Of a stretch of 64,000 bases of DNA, positions 37,441 through 48,621 are shown piece after piece; within the stretch, counting starts at the first letter, position 1; each line of letters starts with the position of its first letter. The translations under genes and the position numbers were made by a program. The stretch comes from Cacajao melanocephalus. Lineage: Eukaryota > Chordata > Mammalia > Primates > Pitheciidae. Location: positions 62,001-126,000 of the forward strand of contig CAUYLG010017892.1 in assembly GCA_963573385.1 (NCBI GenBank), given 5' to 3'. Under the pieces are notes generated by a model. That model was not told where the DNA came from, searched no databases, and saw only the letters and a program-made list of their open reading frames with translations.

Positions 37441-37774
37441 CCTTTGCAACAGAGCCTAAGTGATGATCACCAAACACATGCAGTGATCCTTGGATGTGGC
37501 TTTGCTTCTTTTATTCTCTCCCCTATGCATCTATTTCTGCCAAATTCTCACCAGCCTGCTACCTCTTCTGTGTTCCTTTCTACTGATCCTAAAACTGAAA
37601 TTATGTTCCCTCATTTAGAGTCACATCGAAATTTGCATTTCTGTATAAAATTCAGCATGTTCTATAATATACTCAAGTTATTTAAATACATACTTTTCGC
37701 ATTTAAAAAACACTTAAAGCAATATTTTGCAATCTTTGAGAGGATAGTATTTGACTAAAGCATCTGCCCTAAAG
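37441..37774. other. unique sequence, nothing recognised
   Basis: A 104-codon plus frame (37444-37758) covers the stretch but lacks any recognisable domain or context. Confidence 0.45.
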
Positions 37775-37980
37775 AGGATGTCCTGGCCTTCATTATTTGC
37801 TCTGCCACTTACTGTATCAATTCCCTTAAATAAATTACTTAACCTCTCTATGTTTTATTTTTCTCAGTCATAAAATGAAAATGATAATAAGGCCCATCTC
37901 CTAATATTGTGTGGCTACAACAAGTGAATACACATATATTTGAAATAGTGCTTGAAACACAGTTAGCCCTTGGTAAATTG
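37775..37980 (+). mobile_element. MIR
   Basis: 'gctctgccacttactgtatc', 'acttaacctctctatgtttt', 'cataaaatgaaaatgataat', 'tgaaacacagttagcccttg' in sense order. Confidence 0.75.
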
Positions 37981-37984
37981 AACT

Positions 37985-38055
37985 GTTCTATTTGAGATTC
38001 ATGTCTAGAGTGTGGCACATTGCCCTTCATAGAGGTCATCTCAGTATTTGTTGGA
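37985..38055 (+). mobile_element. L2 3'-end scrap
   Basis: 'tagagtgtggcaca' and 'agtatttgttggatgagtg' resemble the last bases of L2. Short and weak. Confidence 0.35.
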
Positions 38056-38204
38056 TGAGTGTGGGTGAAAATTGAAAAACAGATTCTCGCCATCACTTTC
38101 ACTGTGTCAAAATAGGATTTGTAACTGCATGTCATATTGAAGAAATACTCTTCTCTGCATTTATTTATTTACTAATTCCACAGCCTTCATTTATCTGTTG
38201 GGTA

Positions 38205-38330
38205 ATTCAAGATTTCAAGATGAAAGTCACCCTGCCCTCCAGGAGCTGACAGTCTAGCCGTGGGTGGGAGATGGACCAGCCATTACAGTGCAGTGTGCTG
38301 AGGACTGAGTCAGCAATAACGGCTATGAGG
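38205..38330 (-). mobile_element. L2 fragment
   Basis: 'ccctgccctccaggagctga' and 'cagtctagccgtgggtggga' match antisense L2. Confidence 0.5.
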
Positions 38331-38804
38331 ATCACAAGCAGCACTGCTGCTTGCCCTGTCGGTTCATCATTTGCATCTGTACTCAGTGCTTCCGGCTTGG
38401 GCCTCTGCATCTGCCATCCTAGGGAGCTGTAATCTTTTAAATTCATGGGTCAGTGTTAGGTCTGGTAAGAGTGTACCCTCCCTTCCAAGAATTCTGCTTC
38501 AACACAAACTTTAGAATGAAGCCTGCCAAAAAAGAAAAAAAAAATGCGAATCTTTCCCCAACACGGAAATCAGATGTTTAACCTAAGAAAACAGTTATAA
38601 GAACTAATAATTCTCTTGATAATGAATATACCATTCTAGAGGGATGCAGTTTACCTGTTTAGAAAAGGTGTATGGAGCAGGCTAGAGGAACCTGTAATGA
38701 GAAAGTCTTGATTAAACCCTGAAAGTGTGCATGGCTTTCTTAGACACAAAGAAGGCATAAGGCACCGTTTCAGTATCTGGGGAGAACAAAGGTGGCCCAT
38801 TATT
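38331..38804. other. unique sequence, nothing recognised
   Basis: No repeat or coding frame of note. Confidence 0.5.
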
Positions 38805-39058
38805 CACTAGTGTTAACTGAATGTTCGCTACAGTGCTTAGTACGTACTAGGTACCTCATACCAAGTTCATCAATTCCATAAATCTGAATGAATACATTAC
38901 CTAAGTGAATACTTGCAGTCTCAACATTATTGAGTTATTATGGTTTCCATTTTTTCAATAGAAAAAATGAGTTGAGGGGTTTAAAAACAGTTAGCAAATG
39001 ATGGAACTGGCTTTTAATCACCAGAATGATTCCAAGTCTCTGCTCTTAACAGTTGTTC
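38805..39058 (-). mobile_element. MIR, nearly complete
   Basis: Antisense MIR in order: 'gaatgttcgctacagtgctt', 'ttattatggtttccattttt', 'agaaaaaatgagttgagggg', 'ttagcaaatgatggaactgg', 'tccaagtctctgctcttaac'. Confidence 0.75.
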
Positions 39059-39305
39059 TGTCCTGCCTTTCATGGAAGTGTATCTTCACAGAGACCCTCA
39101 GCAGGGCAGAGGTAGGAAACAGGGCAAATCTTCCAGGCCTGGGATGCAGGTGGGCTGGGGAAGCCTTCCCTGCAGAGGTGGCTAACACCCTGAGCCCTGG
39201 GGATGCAGGGGAGTGGGAGCTGGTGGAGGCTGTGTGGCGCCTGGGAGTAAAACTGGAGGTGTGTACATGCAACACCTTTTCTGAAAGTGCCGGTGTCTAG
39301 AAGGC

Positions 39306-39347
<42 letters not shown>

Positions 39348-39751
39348 GCATGAGTGTGTGTGGGCATCTGCTTGTGCACCCACAATCAGGCAGCATGACG
39401 AGTGATGAGGCTAAAGAGACAGTTCAAAGACACAGACTTAGCTTATTTTTGAGGCAAGAAGTATGGATCTTACTTTGAATTCTACAGAGAGCCAGTAAAA
39501 CAATCTGGAAAGAGAAGGGACATCATTTATGTGTAAGAAAATTAGCTGTGATTTCTTTGTGAATGATGGGTTAAAACAGACATGCTGGAGGCTTTTCCAG
39601 TGTGAAATGCAGTTCATAGCATTCTTAGTTCTGTTAACTGCAATATTTGTACTTAAGATTGCTGATTAAGCTTGGCTTCTCGAAACTAAAACAAAACATA
39701 TAAAAATCAAACCTGCTTGCCCTGAACTAGGTTTTTTAAATTAACAAGAAT
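39059..39751. other. unique or very old repeat sequence around a GT microsatellite
   Basis: 39100-39300 is GC-richer with three frames overlapping on the two strands (85-108 codons), none with a domain. 39430-39600 faintly resembles an ancient mammalian repeat but could not be assigned. Confidence 0.35.
39309..39345. repeat. (GT)18 microsatellite
   Basis: Uninterrupted GT run of about 37 bp. Expected to vary in length between individuals. Z-DNA-forming potential. Confidence 0.97.
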
Positions 39752-40175
39752 TGTGTTGAGTTTCTTGGGCTGCTGTAACAGAGGACCACAAACTGGGAGG
39801 CTTAAAAAGACACAGGTTTATTCCTCCACGGTTTGGGATTCGAGTGTCAATGAGACACTGCTCCCACTGAAGGCTCTGGAGAAGAATCCTTCCGGCTTTG
39901 TCCATTTCTGGTGGTTTAACCCTTGCTGTGCTTGGGCTAGTAGGTACATTGCTCTAATTTCTGCCTCAGTAGTTACGTAGTGTTCAGCCCTTTTTGTGTA
40001 TCTGTCTCCATATGGCTTTCTTGAAGGGCACCAGTCATTGGAGTTAAGGCTCACCCTAATCCAGTATGACCTCATCTCAACTAAGTACATCTGCAAAGCC
40101 TCTGTTTCCAAATAACAGTATATTCTGAGGTTCTAGTGGACATGAATTTTGGAGTAGATATTACTATACTCCAAA
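39752..40175 (-). mobile_element. MLT1-type MaLR solo LTR
   Basis: Reversed LTR: 'cttgggctgctgtaacagag', 'aaactgggaggctta', 'gacctcatctcaactaagta', 'ctctgtttccaaataacagt', 'gacatgaattttggag'. The middle part is strongly diverged. No internal region adjoins. Confidence 0.75.
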
Positions 40176-41764
40176 CATTAAATCTCATTCATAAAACCAA
40201 GATGAAAAATATTAGGTCAAATAAATGAATGCTTTAAGTAGACAGTAAAAAGCAAAAATAATCACATTCATAACAGTCTGGGAATTTTTCATCCTTGGGA
40301 TATTTCATTCCAAGTTGTTGTTGTTGTTGGTGCTGGTGGTGGCAGTGGTGCGTATCCTGGGTGTGTGTGTGCACATTGCCGTCCAACGTCCATTGATGTT
40401 TCTGATTCCAGAGTTGTGGTTTATGTCATAATACATTGCTGTAATTCACAGAGTAGGTATTCAGAGCCAAATTTTCTCAGGTTTGTGAACAAAATTTTTC
40501 ACAGCTATATTTTATGTCTTTTTCATCATAGCCTCATAAAGTGCAGCTGCAATTACCAAGTGAATTTTTATGGAAGCCACATTTGACTATGCAATGTGTA
40601 CATGATCTTATATCATCTTGGCTGAAAAACACAGGAGAAATAGTTGTGCAAAAAGGATATGACCAACACAAGAGTCTAAAGCTCTGAAAAAAAAAGTGCC
40701 TTCCAGGATAGAAGATGAATGTTCAGGAAGCTGTAACTCTCCTTTAGGGAGTTGTTTCACTTTTAAGAGACAACAGTGAAAAATTAATGAAACAAGAGCT
40801 CCTGTGAATGAGGCATATTAATGGGAAAACCTACTCATTGCCCAAGCATTGAGTAACACATATAATAGGATTTGGGTAGGCTCCGGGGTACAGTGAGGAA
40901 GGAAGCATGCACTGAGAGATCTGGTGTCCAGCCTATTATGGCCGTCTCTCCACACTTCTATGAAGAGCAGGTTAATGTTTCTCCTTGAATCCCATGTTTC
41001 TTAATGTCTAGAATTGATGCAGAAGTCCTGCTTGTTTCCCACTCTCTCTTTTAATCACTTTTCCTTCCTACTTCAAAAACTCTGCCTTACCTGGGGCTAA
41101 TGCTCTTTGGGTGACACCAGCCATGCAGGTGTTCCCCAATCTCTGGCTGTCTCCTTTTCTCACTGATTATCTCTGATTTTCTTTGAAATATTTCCTTTGT
41201 CTTTGGACATTGCACCGCGTAGCCAACGGCATGTCTTTCTGACTAGACTCCTGTAGTGCGCCCAGGTGGTTTCATGAGCTGTGTGGATGGCAGTTAATAT
41301 CCCAGCCTCTTCATCCTCCAACATCTACTCCAGTGAGCATACTTCACTCGCGTGTGCACCTTGTCACTCCCTACATCTTGCCATTTTCAAATTGACCACC
41401 CGAAATCAAACACCGCCTCCCATTCTTTCAGTTCATGGTTCTTACACTATTATTTGCACATCGCCCGAGGAGCTTTATCTAAGATTTACTTATCATAGTG
41501 ACATATTTGAGATGCTTCAGTAAATCATGAAATGTCCATTTGGAACATTAAAATCTATTACATGAAATTTGTACTGATACAAAAATGTGAATAGCAATAC
41601 AATGTTACACTGTAAATGATAGAAATCAGAATTATATGCTGATGACGACTAATGAGTTTGTGGAAGAAAATGATGAAAAGGAAGTGTTGCAAAATATTGC
41701 TGGTGTTGTATCTGATTTTAGAGTACTTTATGTGAATTGGAGTAATTATAGAGTAGAATAAATA
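40176..41764. other. unique sequence, no gene recognised
   Basis: Contains a short GTT/GGT simple repeat at 40315-40352. 40900-41530 is pyrimidine-rich with an 80-codon plus frame lacking a domain. No repeat family recognised. Confidence 0.45.
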
Positions 41765-41880
41765 AAAATATTTGAATTCAACAACTATTTATTTGGGGAC
41801 TATTATGTCTGTGCTCTCGGCAACTGCTGGAAATACAGACATGACTAAGAGTCATTTCTCTATGAAGTTCAGATAGAAGG
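41765..41880 (-). mobile_element. L2 3'-end fragment
   Basis: 'attcaacaactatttatttg', 'gactattatgtctgtgctct' and 'ggaaatacagacatgac' follow the antisense L2 3' end. Confidence 0.6.
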
Positions 41881-41994
41881 ATGGAAATATTATATAAGTA
41901 AATATTATTTTAATATTGTTTTATATTATAAGACAAATTCAATTTCTCCTTGTTTTAAAGCATTACCTTTGTTTAAGAAAGAATAACTTTTGGA

Positions 41995-42103
41995 AAGCTG
42001 ACATACACATCCACCTGTGTATGCATGCATGTCATATGTATGCATATACATACGTATGCATGCAGTGTGTCTGTATACATGCATGTATGTCTGTCTGTGT
42101 GTA
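41995..42103. repeat. alternating CATG/TATG low-complexity tract
   Basis: Strict purine-pyrimidine alternation with several internal palindromes such as 'tatgcatatacatacgtatg'. Also responsible for overlapping 64-66 codon frames on both strands. Confidence 0.85.
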
Positions 42104-42857
42104 TTATTCTCCATAATCAAAATTTCATTATTTCATGAATAAAGTGGAATGGCTTAAACTCTTGTTCAAAATGCATGGAAGTGATGTGGATTTGGGTACA
42201 TGCCTTGTAGCTGAGACTGGCCACCTGATCTGGTCCCAATTTATCTGTGAAGAGCATTCGTTGTAAATAGTGCCATTAACAAAGAAAATGGTCAGCAGAT
42301 GTTTCCTGTTTGTGTAGCTGTTCTCTGACGATTATATGTCCAAATCCATCAAGCATCATACACAGCATCTGTAAGCTGGGGAGTGGGGGCTGAGTTAGAT
42401 TCTTCCTGGATCCAGCAGAATCAGTTTCCTCCACTGTGGGGAAATTTGGAGTGGGGCTCGCAATGCCTTAACTGTATTCACTCCATAGGTCAAAAGCAAA
42501 CAAAATATTCTCACTTTAGGAATACTTTATAATGTTTATTGTGTATTTATATTAATACCCAAATAATAACCAATCCTTTGAGGGAAGTTCTCTGTATTTT
42601 TGATCACTCATGTCAATAAATTGTGTATTTCTGTTAAGGTAATGATTTGGGATATGATGTTAATAGTAGTCACAGTAAGAAAGTGAAGAGAGACAAAAGG
42701 GTATGGATATGAGAATCTATGAGAAAAAAAATAGAACCAAGAGCAGCCTGAAATTCATAATTTATCCTTTTCTAACCAGAACTATTAGTTACCCAGTTCC
42801 AATTAATTTACGTTTATTGTAAATATCTAAGTGTATCCTGTGGTGTGTGTGTGTGTT
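42104..42857. other. unique sequence, nothing recognised
   Basis: No repeat or coding frame recognised. A short (TG)7 occurs near 42843-42856. Confidence 0.5.
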
Positions 42858-42990
42858 GTCCATTCATTCACTTCGTGAACATTCATGGAGCACCTTCTCT
42901 GCAGGGTTCCCTTTTTAGCTGTTAAAGAATCATAGATTAAGGCAAGGCCTGGCTACTTCTGTTTATTGGGAAGTGAGGAAGCTGGCAGGA
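42858..42990 (-). mobile_element. L2 3'-end fragment
   Basis: 'ccattcattcacttcgtgaa', 'cattcatggagcaccttctc' and 'aaggcaaggcctgg' resemble antisense L2. Confidence 0.5.
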
Positions 42991-43129
42991 GAGACAGGCC
43001 ATGCAAATGCACCTGCCCCACGGCCTCTGAGCACAATAGAGGACAGCAGTGTGTGCATGTACATGCGCACACACACAAGCACACACAATCAAATAAAAAG
43101 AAATAAAGGAAAAGAATAATGGTGACTGC

Positions 43130-43365
43130 TAGATGAACTGCTTAAAACTGTTCTCCTCAGTATGGAAATTCCTTAAAGGACTAAAATTAGATCTACCATT
43201 TGATCCAGCAATCCCACTACTGAGTACCCACACAAAGAAAAAGAAGTCATTATATGAAAGAGATACAGGCATACACATATTTATAGCAGCACAATTCACA
43301 ATTGCAAAAATATGGAACCAACCTAAATTAACACATAAAAGACACAAAATCATGCTTGATACATT
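43130..43365 (+). mobile_element. L1 ORF2 3' fragment (primate type)
   Basis: Frame at 43133-43369 reads DLPFDPAIPLLSTHTKKKKS and IAAQFTIAKIWNQPKL, the C-terminal part of ORF2p. Only about 235 bp of the element is present, without a 3' UTR or tail. Confidence 0.9.
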
Positions 43366-43769
43366 TTAGTTCCCTTTACTGGGACAGGGAACAATGAGAG
43401 ATGAGAATTCAGGAGGAAAAAATAGCAAGAACAAAGTCATGAAAATCTAGAATTCTCTCCTAATTGCTTTGAATGTTCCCCTTTAAGTAATGGGGATATT
43501 AGAAAGAAAGAATTTTGTGTTTTTGAAGATTCGTCACTGTGTCTTATAACTTAGACCTGATACAACTTTGATCAGGTATGTTCTTTTGATTTTCGTCCAA
43601 CAGCATAGAATTTTAAAGTTGATGTTATTTTTATTGCCGTGACATGGCTTGTGATCACCCATGTTAGCCTGCTTGGCATCGTGCTACATGACCTCTGAGT
43701 TCTCTGTATTTAAAGATTCTGTAAGCAGGCGTCGTGCAGTTTGGAGAATAAGAGAGCAATAGGATTTCC
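43366..43769. other. unique sequence, nothing recognised
   Basis: No repeat or coding frame recognised. Confidence 0.5.
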
Positions 43770-43876
43770 TCATTGATATTTACTCAGTGCCATAATGTTC
43801 CTGGTGCTTTACATTTTCTGTTTGTTACTGTGCTTTGTGGTAGGAGTGGCTGGCCTCCTTTTTATAATGGTGGCCT
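43770..43876 (-). mobile_element. MIR, left part (interrupted)
   Basis: 'tgatatttactcagtgccat', 'ttcctggtgctttacatttt' and 'gtggtaggagtggctggcct' match the antisense MIR 3' portion. It stops where a MIR of the opposite orientation starts and resumes at 44118. Confidence 0.65.
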
Positions 43877-43884
43877 CAGGGCAG

Positions 43885-44117
43885 TATGATATTTAGGCAC
43901 CTGGAGAGGAAGCTAGACTGGGTGCAAATCTAGCTCCACCAGCCAGAAGCTATGTGATTGTGGACAGGTTCCCAAGCCTCTTGGTGCCCCCTGTCCCCGT
44001 CTGTGATGTGAGGGTCATAACCATGCCTGTGCCATCTGTGACTGTGAGCATTTCTCGAGTTAATATGCAGTTAGCACGGTCTCTGCGTACATAGCACTGT
44101 ATAGGCGTCAGTCCTGA
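43885..44117 (+). mobile_element. MIR nested in another MIR
   Basis: Sense MIR nearly full length: 'gcaaatctagctccaccagc', 'agctatgtgattgtggacag', 'tctgtgatgtgagggtcata', 'ctcgagttaatatgcagtta', 'acatagcactgtat'. Confidence 0.8.
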
Positions 44118-44240
44118 ATATTACTGCTGTGTGGTAACTGTGGCTCAGAGAGTTAAGAATATTGTGATGTCCACTCAGCTGTATGTGCTTGTGCTAGAAC
44201 TTGAATTCAGACCCAATGCCAAAGCTCGCTTCTTCTTCCT
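44118..44240 (-). mobile_element. MIR, right part (interrupted)
   Basis: 'ggtaactgtggctcagagag', 'ttaagaatattgtgatgtcc', 'ctagaacttgaattcagacc' and 'caaagctcgcttcttc' continue the antisense MIR left at 43876. Confidence 0.75.
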
Positions 44241-44569
44241 GTCTGCATTGAAAACTGTGGAAAGTAGTGATGAAGGCAATTGAAATCCACTGCTTTTCTG
44301 TTTCCCAATGACTCAATCAAATACAAGAGTTACACTGTGACATGAAGGAGAATTACATAAAGTGTGAAGTTGAACTTTGTAATTGTAGAAATGGTTGTGT
44401 TCTGTAGCGCAATGCTGCACATTATTTTTAACCTGGCAGTTTGTAAGAGTAAGATGAATATCTGCCTGTGGTTGCTTTAAAAGGGGAGAATAAGAAAAAC
44501 CTAATCTCCTATATTGGGCAAGATGGGTGTAACAGAAGATAGTATCAACTATTAAACATGATATTAAAC
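44241..44569. other. unique sequence, nothing recognised
   Basis: No repeat or coding frame recognised. Confidence 0.5.
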
Positions 44570-44715
44570 GTGTATATGCTTGTGTGAGTGTGTGCCCATA
44601 CGTGTGTGTGTGTGTGTGTGTTGGGCTGGAGGTGGGAGAAGTGAGAAAGAAAAAAAACTAAGCTAAGGAAAGATTATTGGTTTTATACTTTGATATTTAA
44701 GATTTCTTTTGACCA
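44570..44715 (+). repeat. left arm of a long inverted duplication
   Basis: 146 bp: a mixed GT-rich part with (GT)10 (44601-44620), then 'gggctggaggtgggagaa', a poly-purine stretch, and 'gattattggttttatacttt'. Its reverse complement recurs at 44957-45096. After allowing for three fewer GT units on the right, only about three base differences were counted by eye. Confidence 0.97.
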
Positions 44716-44883
44716 TGATATGTTTAATAGTTGAGGGCTATAATTTTCCAGAAATTGAAGTAGCCCAGATTTAAAAAAAAATATGTACAGAAATATTTTA
44801 ATGTAGATAAACAAACAATATTTTCTACTGATGTTGAGGGAAAATTTATTAGTTTCTCTAAAGGATAATAACACATTATTTTA

Positions 44884-44915
44884 AGGCGACAGAGCAAGAC
44901 CCTCACTCTAAAAAA
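44884..44915 (+). mobile_element. Alu 3'-end remnant in the spacer
   Basis: 'aggcgacagagcaagaccct' followed by a short A run is the last piece of an Alu. Nothing of its body is present. It lies inside the 241-bp spacer of the inverted duplication. Confidence 0.7.
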
Positions 44916-44956
44916 GTGAATAATTTTAAAAAATTTTATGAGAGAAATAATCAAAG

Positions 44957-45096
44957 TGGTCAAAAGAAATCTTAAATATCAAAGTATAAAACCAATAATC
45001 TTTCCTTAGCTTAGCTTTTTTTCTTTCTCACTTCTCCCACCTCCAGCCCAACACACACACACACGTATGGGCACACACTCACAAAAGCATACACAC
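44957..45096 (-). repeat. right arm of the long inverted duplication
   Basis: 140 bp, reverse complement of 44570-44715. Begins 'tggtcaaaagaaatctt' and ends in 'aagcatacacac'. The similarity stops abruptly at both ends. Confidence 0.97.
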
Positions 45097-45195
45097 AAGC
45101 ATGTATATGCATGCATACACACACACGCATTCACACATGCATACCCAGAAGCTTATACATGCACGCATACACATATACACACAGGCAAACACACA
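45050..45195. repeat. CA-rich imperfect microsatellite
   Basis: CACA runs broken by TATG and GCAT. The first part belongs to the right arm of the inverted duplication, and the rest lies beyond it. Confidence 0.85.
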
Positions 45196-46591
45196 CTTAC
45201 TGGCCTCGGGAACATGCACAATTGATAAAGAACTCTTAGACTCAAGCCAATAATTATCACCAGTAAGCTAATTTTTTCCCCCTAATTAAAGGCTTGAAGC
45301 TCAGGAGGACCAAAACAAATGCAACAAATGTGCTGGGAAGACTGAATGCTCATCAGTGCTTTGCATGTCAAAAGCTCTGAATCTGGCTAAATGAACTTCA
45401 GGTTTTTATGAGACAGAGGCAGATGAAGCTGCACATTTTCCACAAAGTGAATGTCTTCATTTTGAAAGCTTCAAAGGGGGAATATTAGGTGCTTTAAAAA
45501 CTTCTTTGTTCTCTTCTAAGAAAATAATTATGGCACAATTTATCCTAATTCAGATTTTAAGCCTTGATTAGAGATGTACAATCTTACCTTCAAATAAAAT
45601 CTATAATTTTCTGCAGTGCCTGCATTCATTCACTCATTCTTCTTTTTAAATTACAGCAAATTGCACCAATTTTAGTTTCTTGTTGTGTGCATTTAGGCCA
45701 CTCAGAAGGCAGCCTGCTCCTTCACCTATGTGCACCGCACAGTCACTGACAGACAATGTCATTTTAATTTAGAGTGCGGAATCTGTCATTTGGCATGGAC
45801 GTTTGTCATAAGAATGCCATGTTACCCTAAAGAAGGAGATGGAAAAGTAGCTGTCTCACACAAGCTTCCAGCTGAGAGTTCTAGATTCTTAGGGTTTACC
45901 TAGAGATCTTCCTTGTTCTACTCTGCTTTGACACATCTTTTTATTTAACAATACTTTATTTCATTTGATTTCAAGTCAATACATGAAGAGTAGGTCCTGT
46001 TTTTGGTTGTTGGAAATGAGATAGGTTACAGTGGACAGATGGATGGAGAAGATGCTGCCTACCCTGGTCATGGGATGTCCAGGAGAGAGTTGGTATGTTG
46101 AGAGGAAATCTGACCCTGGAATCAGGGTGCTCACCTATTTGTCATAACAAATTCCTGGACTGTGACACTCTCCTTATTGTCTGTGCAGAAGTGGGCTTAG
46201 TAATTGCTGATGAGTGGCAAACCTAGAATATGAATTCAAAACTTGGAACTCAGAATCCCTGTATATCATCACCGACTGCAATGAAGGAAGACTAATTTAG
46301 GAAAGTATTAAAATAGTAATTAGTAGTGGAGATGAATCTAGACCTAGGCTTTTCTCATTTAAAACTGTACTGAGTTTCTTGCTGTGTTAATTTTCTGCAA
46401 CAGACTCAGATGTATGCTCAAAAGTTGCATGGCACAATTTATCCTAATTGAAATTTTCAGTTATTATTTCTTTATTATTGTAGTTGTCTGTATATAGATG
46501 AAAGAATTTATGTATGTCAGAGATGAAAACCATTTCAGTTTTACAAGCAGCATGGTCCAGAAGATACTTTTTGACCTCACAGTATTGATTA
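45196..46591. other. unique sequence, candidate regulatory DNA
   Basis: 45240-45830 is repeat-free, with balanced base composition and no long frame, as many conserved non-coding elements are. A faint MIR-like stretch lies at 46195-46280. A 21-bp exact direct repeat links 45530-45550 to 46429-46449. Confidence 0.4.
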
Positions 46592-46650
46592 CTTTATATA
46601 TATAATATAAAATATGTATAAATAAAAAATAAAATAAATATATATTTATT
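46592..46650. repeat. AT-rich low-complexity tract
   Basis: TATA and TAAA units at the left (3') edge of the long antisense L1M, perhaps its decayed A-tail. Confidence 0.7.
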
Positions 46651-48031
46651 TGTATTACATGTATGATTGATAGGTTTACATGGTTCAAAATTCCCAAAAT
46701 GTAAACTTGTAGATAATAAAGATTCTTTCTCCTTCCATGTTCTTCTCTCGTGGCCACTCAATTTTCCTTCTTCCCCAAAGACCTCTATTTCAGCCACCTC
46801 TTGGGTACCCCCTAAGATATTTGTATATTTGAAGAAATAAGCATATGTGATTTTCCCACTTTTACTCAAAGAGTAGACTAATATACACATCGTTTTGTAC
46901 TAAGCTTATTTCACTCAGTAATAGACCTTGGACATCATTTATCATTAGAAAAAAAACCACTTCGCCAATCTTTCTTTTGTTGCCTTGTGGATTTACCATA
47001 ATATATTCAGTGAGCACACACGGCAGGTATCTAACTCATTTAATGATCTTTTGCTATTAAGAATATAATGCAATAAATGGCATTTCACATACTTCATTTC
47101 GTATGTTCCGCAAATATACTCTTAGAAGTTTCCAAAAGTGCAGTTGCTAGGGTTAATTGTATTTTCATATTGACATAAATTACTAAATTGCTCTCTACAG
47201 AGGTTATGCCAAGCTGCCTCCCATGAGCCCAGTGTGGCATTGCATAACTTTCTCACACCCTAAAAAACACATTGCGTTAAGCTGTATGCTCTTTATCAAT
47301 TTAAGGGTTAGATATAATGGCATTTCAGTAGTTTTAATATGATTTCCTTTTATTATGAGAATTGAAGCATCTCTTTGTATAGTAAAAGCCATTTGGTTTT
47401 TCTTTTTGAACTATTATGTTTTTGTTCATATTTCTATAATTTGTTGACATTTTTCTTAGTTTTTAAAAGTTCCATATGTATTAAAGACATTAGCTTTTTT
47501 CGTACTATTCTCCTATTTCTTTTGCAGTTTTGTTGTTTTCCTTTGGCTCTGTTTAATTACTTCGTGATTGTACTTTATGAAATTTTCAGTCTTTCATGGC
47601 TTCTAAATTTTGCGTCACACTTAGAAAGACTTGCTAAACCATGCTATTATGCTGAAATCCTGCCATGGATTCTTCTTGATGTATTCATAGTTTGAATCTT
47701 TTGCCTTTAAATATTGGATTCATTTGGAATTTATTGTAAGTTGGGGGATATGAATTTAGTTGATTTATTTTTTCCTAGGTTACTACCTAACTGATTTGAA
47801 ACTTTTATTCTTTCTTAAATAACATATACTGTTTTTAAAAAGGTGTATTTGAAATTTATATAACTTTCCCGAATGAGTTGCTATGACACCCTTGTCATAT
47901 ACTAAATTCTTTTGTTTGAATGTATTTCTGAAATTTCTACTTTTTCACATTGATGTTGCCAATTCAAATGCCACTAAAACAGTGATTTATTTATCGTAAC
48001 TTTACAACATGTTTGATAGTGGGTAGCACTA

Positions 48032-48231
48032 TGTCTTAATCTGACCAAACTGTTATAACAAAATACCATCGGCTAAGTGGCTTAAATAACAGACATTTAT
48101 TTCTCACAGTTTTGGAGGTTGGGGGTTCAAGATCAGCGTGCTGGCTGATTTCAATTCTGCTGAGGGCTCTCCTCTTGGCTTACAGATGGCCACCTTCTCA
48201 CCTTCCTGCTATGTCCTCATGTGGTGGAAAC

Positions 48232-48265
<34 letters not shown>

Positions 48266-48470
48266 GGAGGGAGAGAGAGAGCAAGAATGAGCACATTCCA
48301 GTCTCTTCCTTTTTTGATAACACCACTCATCTCATCATAGGGGCTCTGCTCTAGTGTCTTCATCTAAACTTCATTACCTCCTAAACTTCTCACCTTCTAA
48401 TACTATCACACTGTGTGGTTGGGGCTTCAACATATAAACTTTGGAGGATACAAACATTCAATTCATAACA
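48032..48470 (-). mobile_element. MLT1-type MaLR solo LTR in L1M
   Basis: TG...CA ends ('tgtcttaatctgacc' to 'caattcataaca'), with 'gtggcttaaataacagacat', 'ctcacagttttggaggttgg', 'gctatgtcctcatgtggtgg' and 'ttggggcttcaacatataaa'. The same L1M continues on both sides, so the LTR is younger than the L1M. Confidence 0.9.
48231..48282. repeat. (GA)n expansion inside the LTR
   Basis: Grown from the short GAGAGA segment that MLT1 LTRs carry at this place. All-purine on the plus strand. Confidence 0.9.
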
Positions 48471-48500
48471 GAATACTTTTAATATGTTTTAAAAACTTCA

Positions 48501-48565
48501 CTTCTTTCTTTCTTTCTTTACTTCCTTCTTCCCTCCCTCCCTCCCTCTTTCTTTCTCTTTCTTTC

Positions 48566-48621
<56 letters not shown>

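Noticed and set aside
43133..43369. Apparent 78-codon protein gene
   Set aside because: It is the C-terminal scrap of L1 ORF2.
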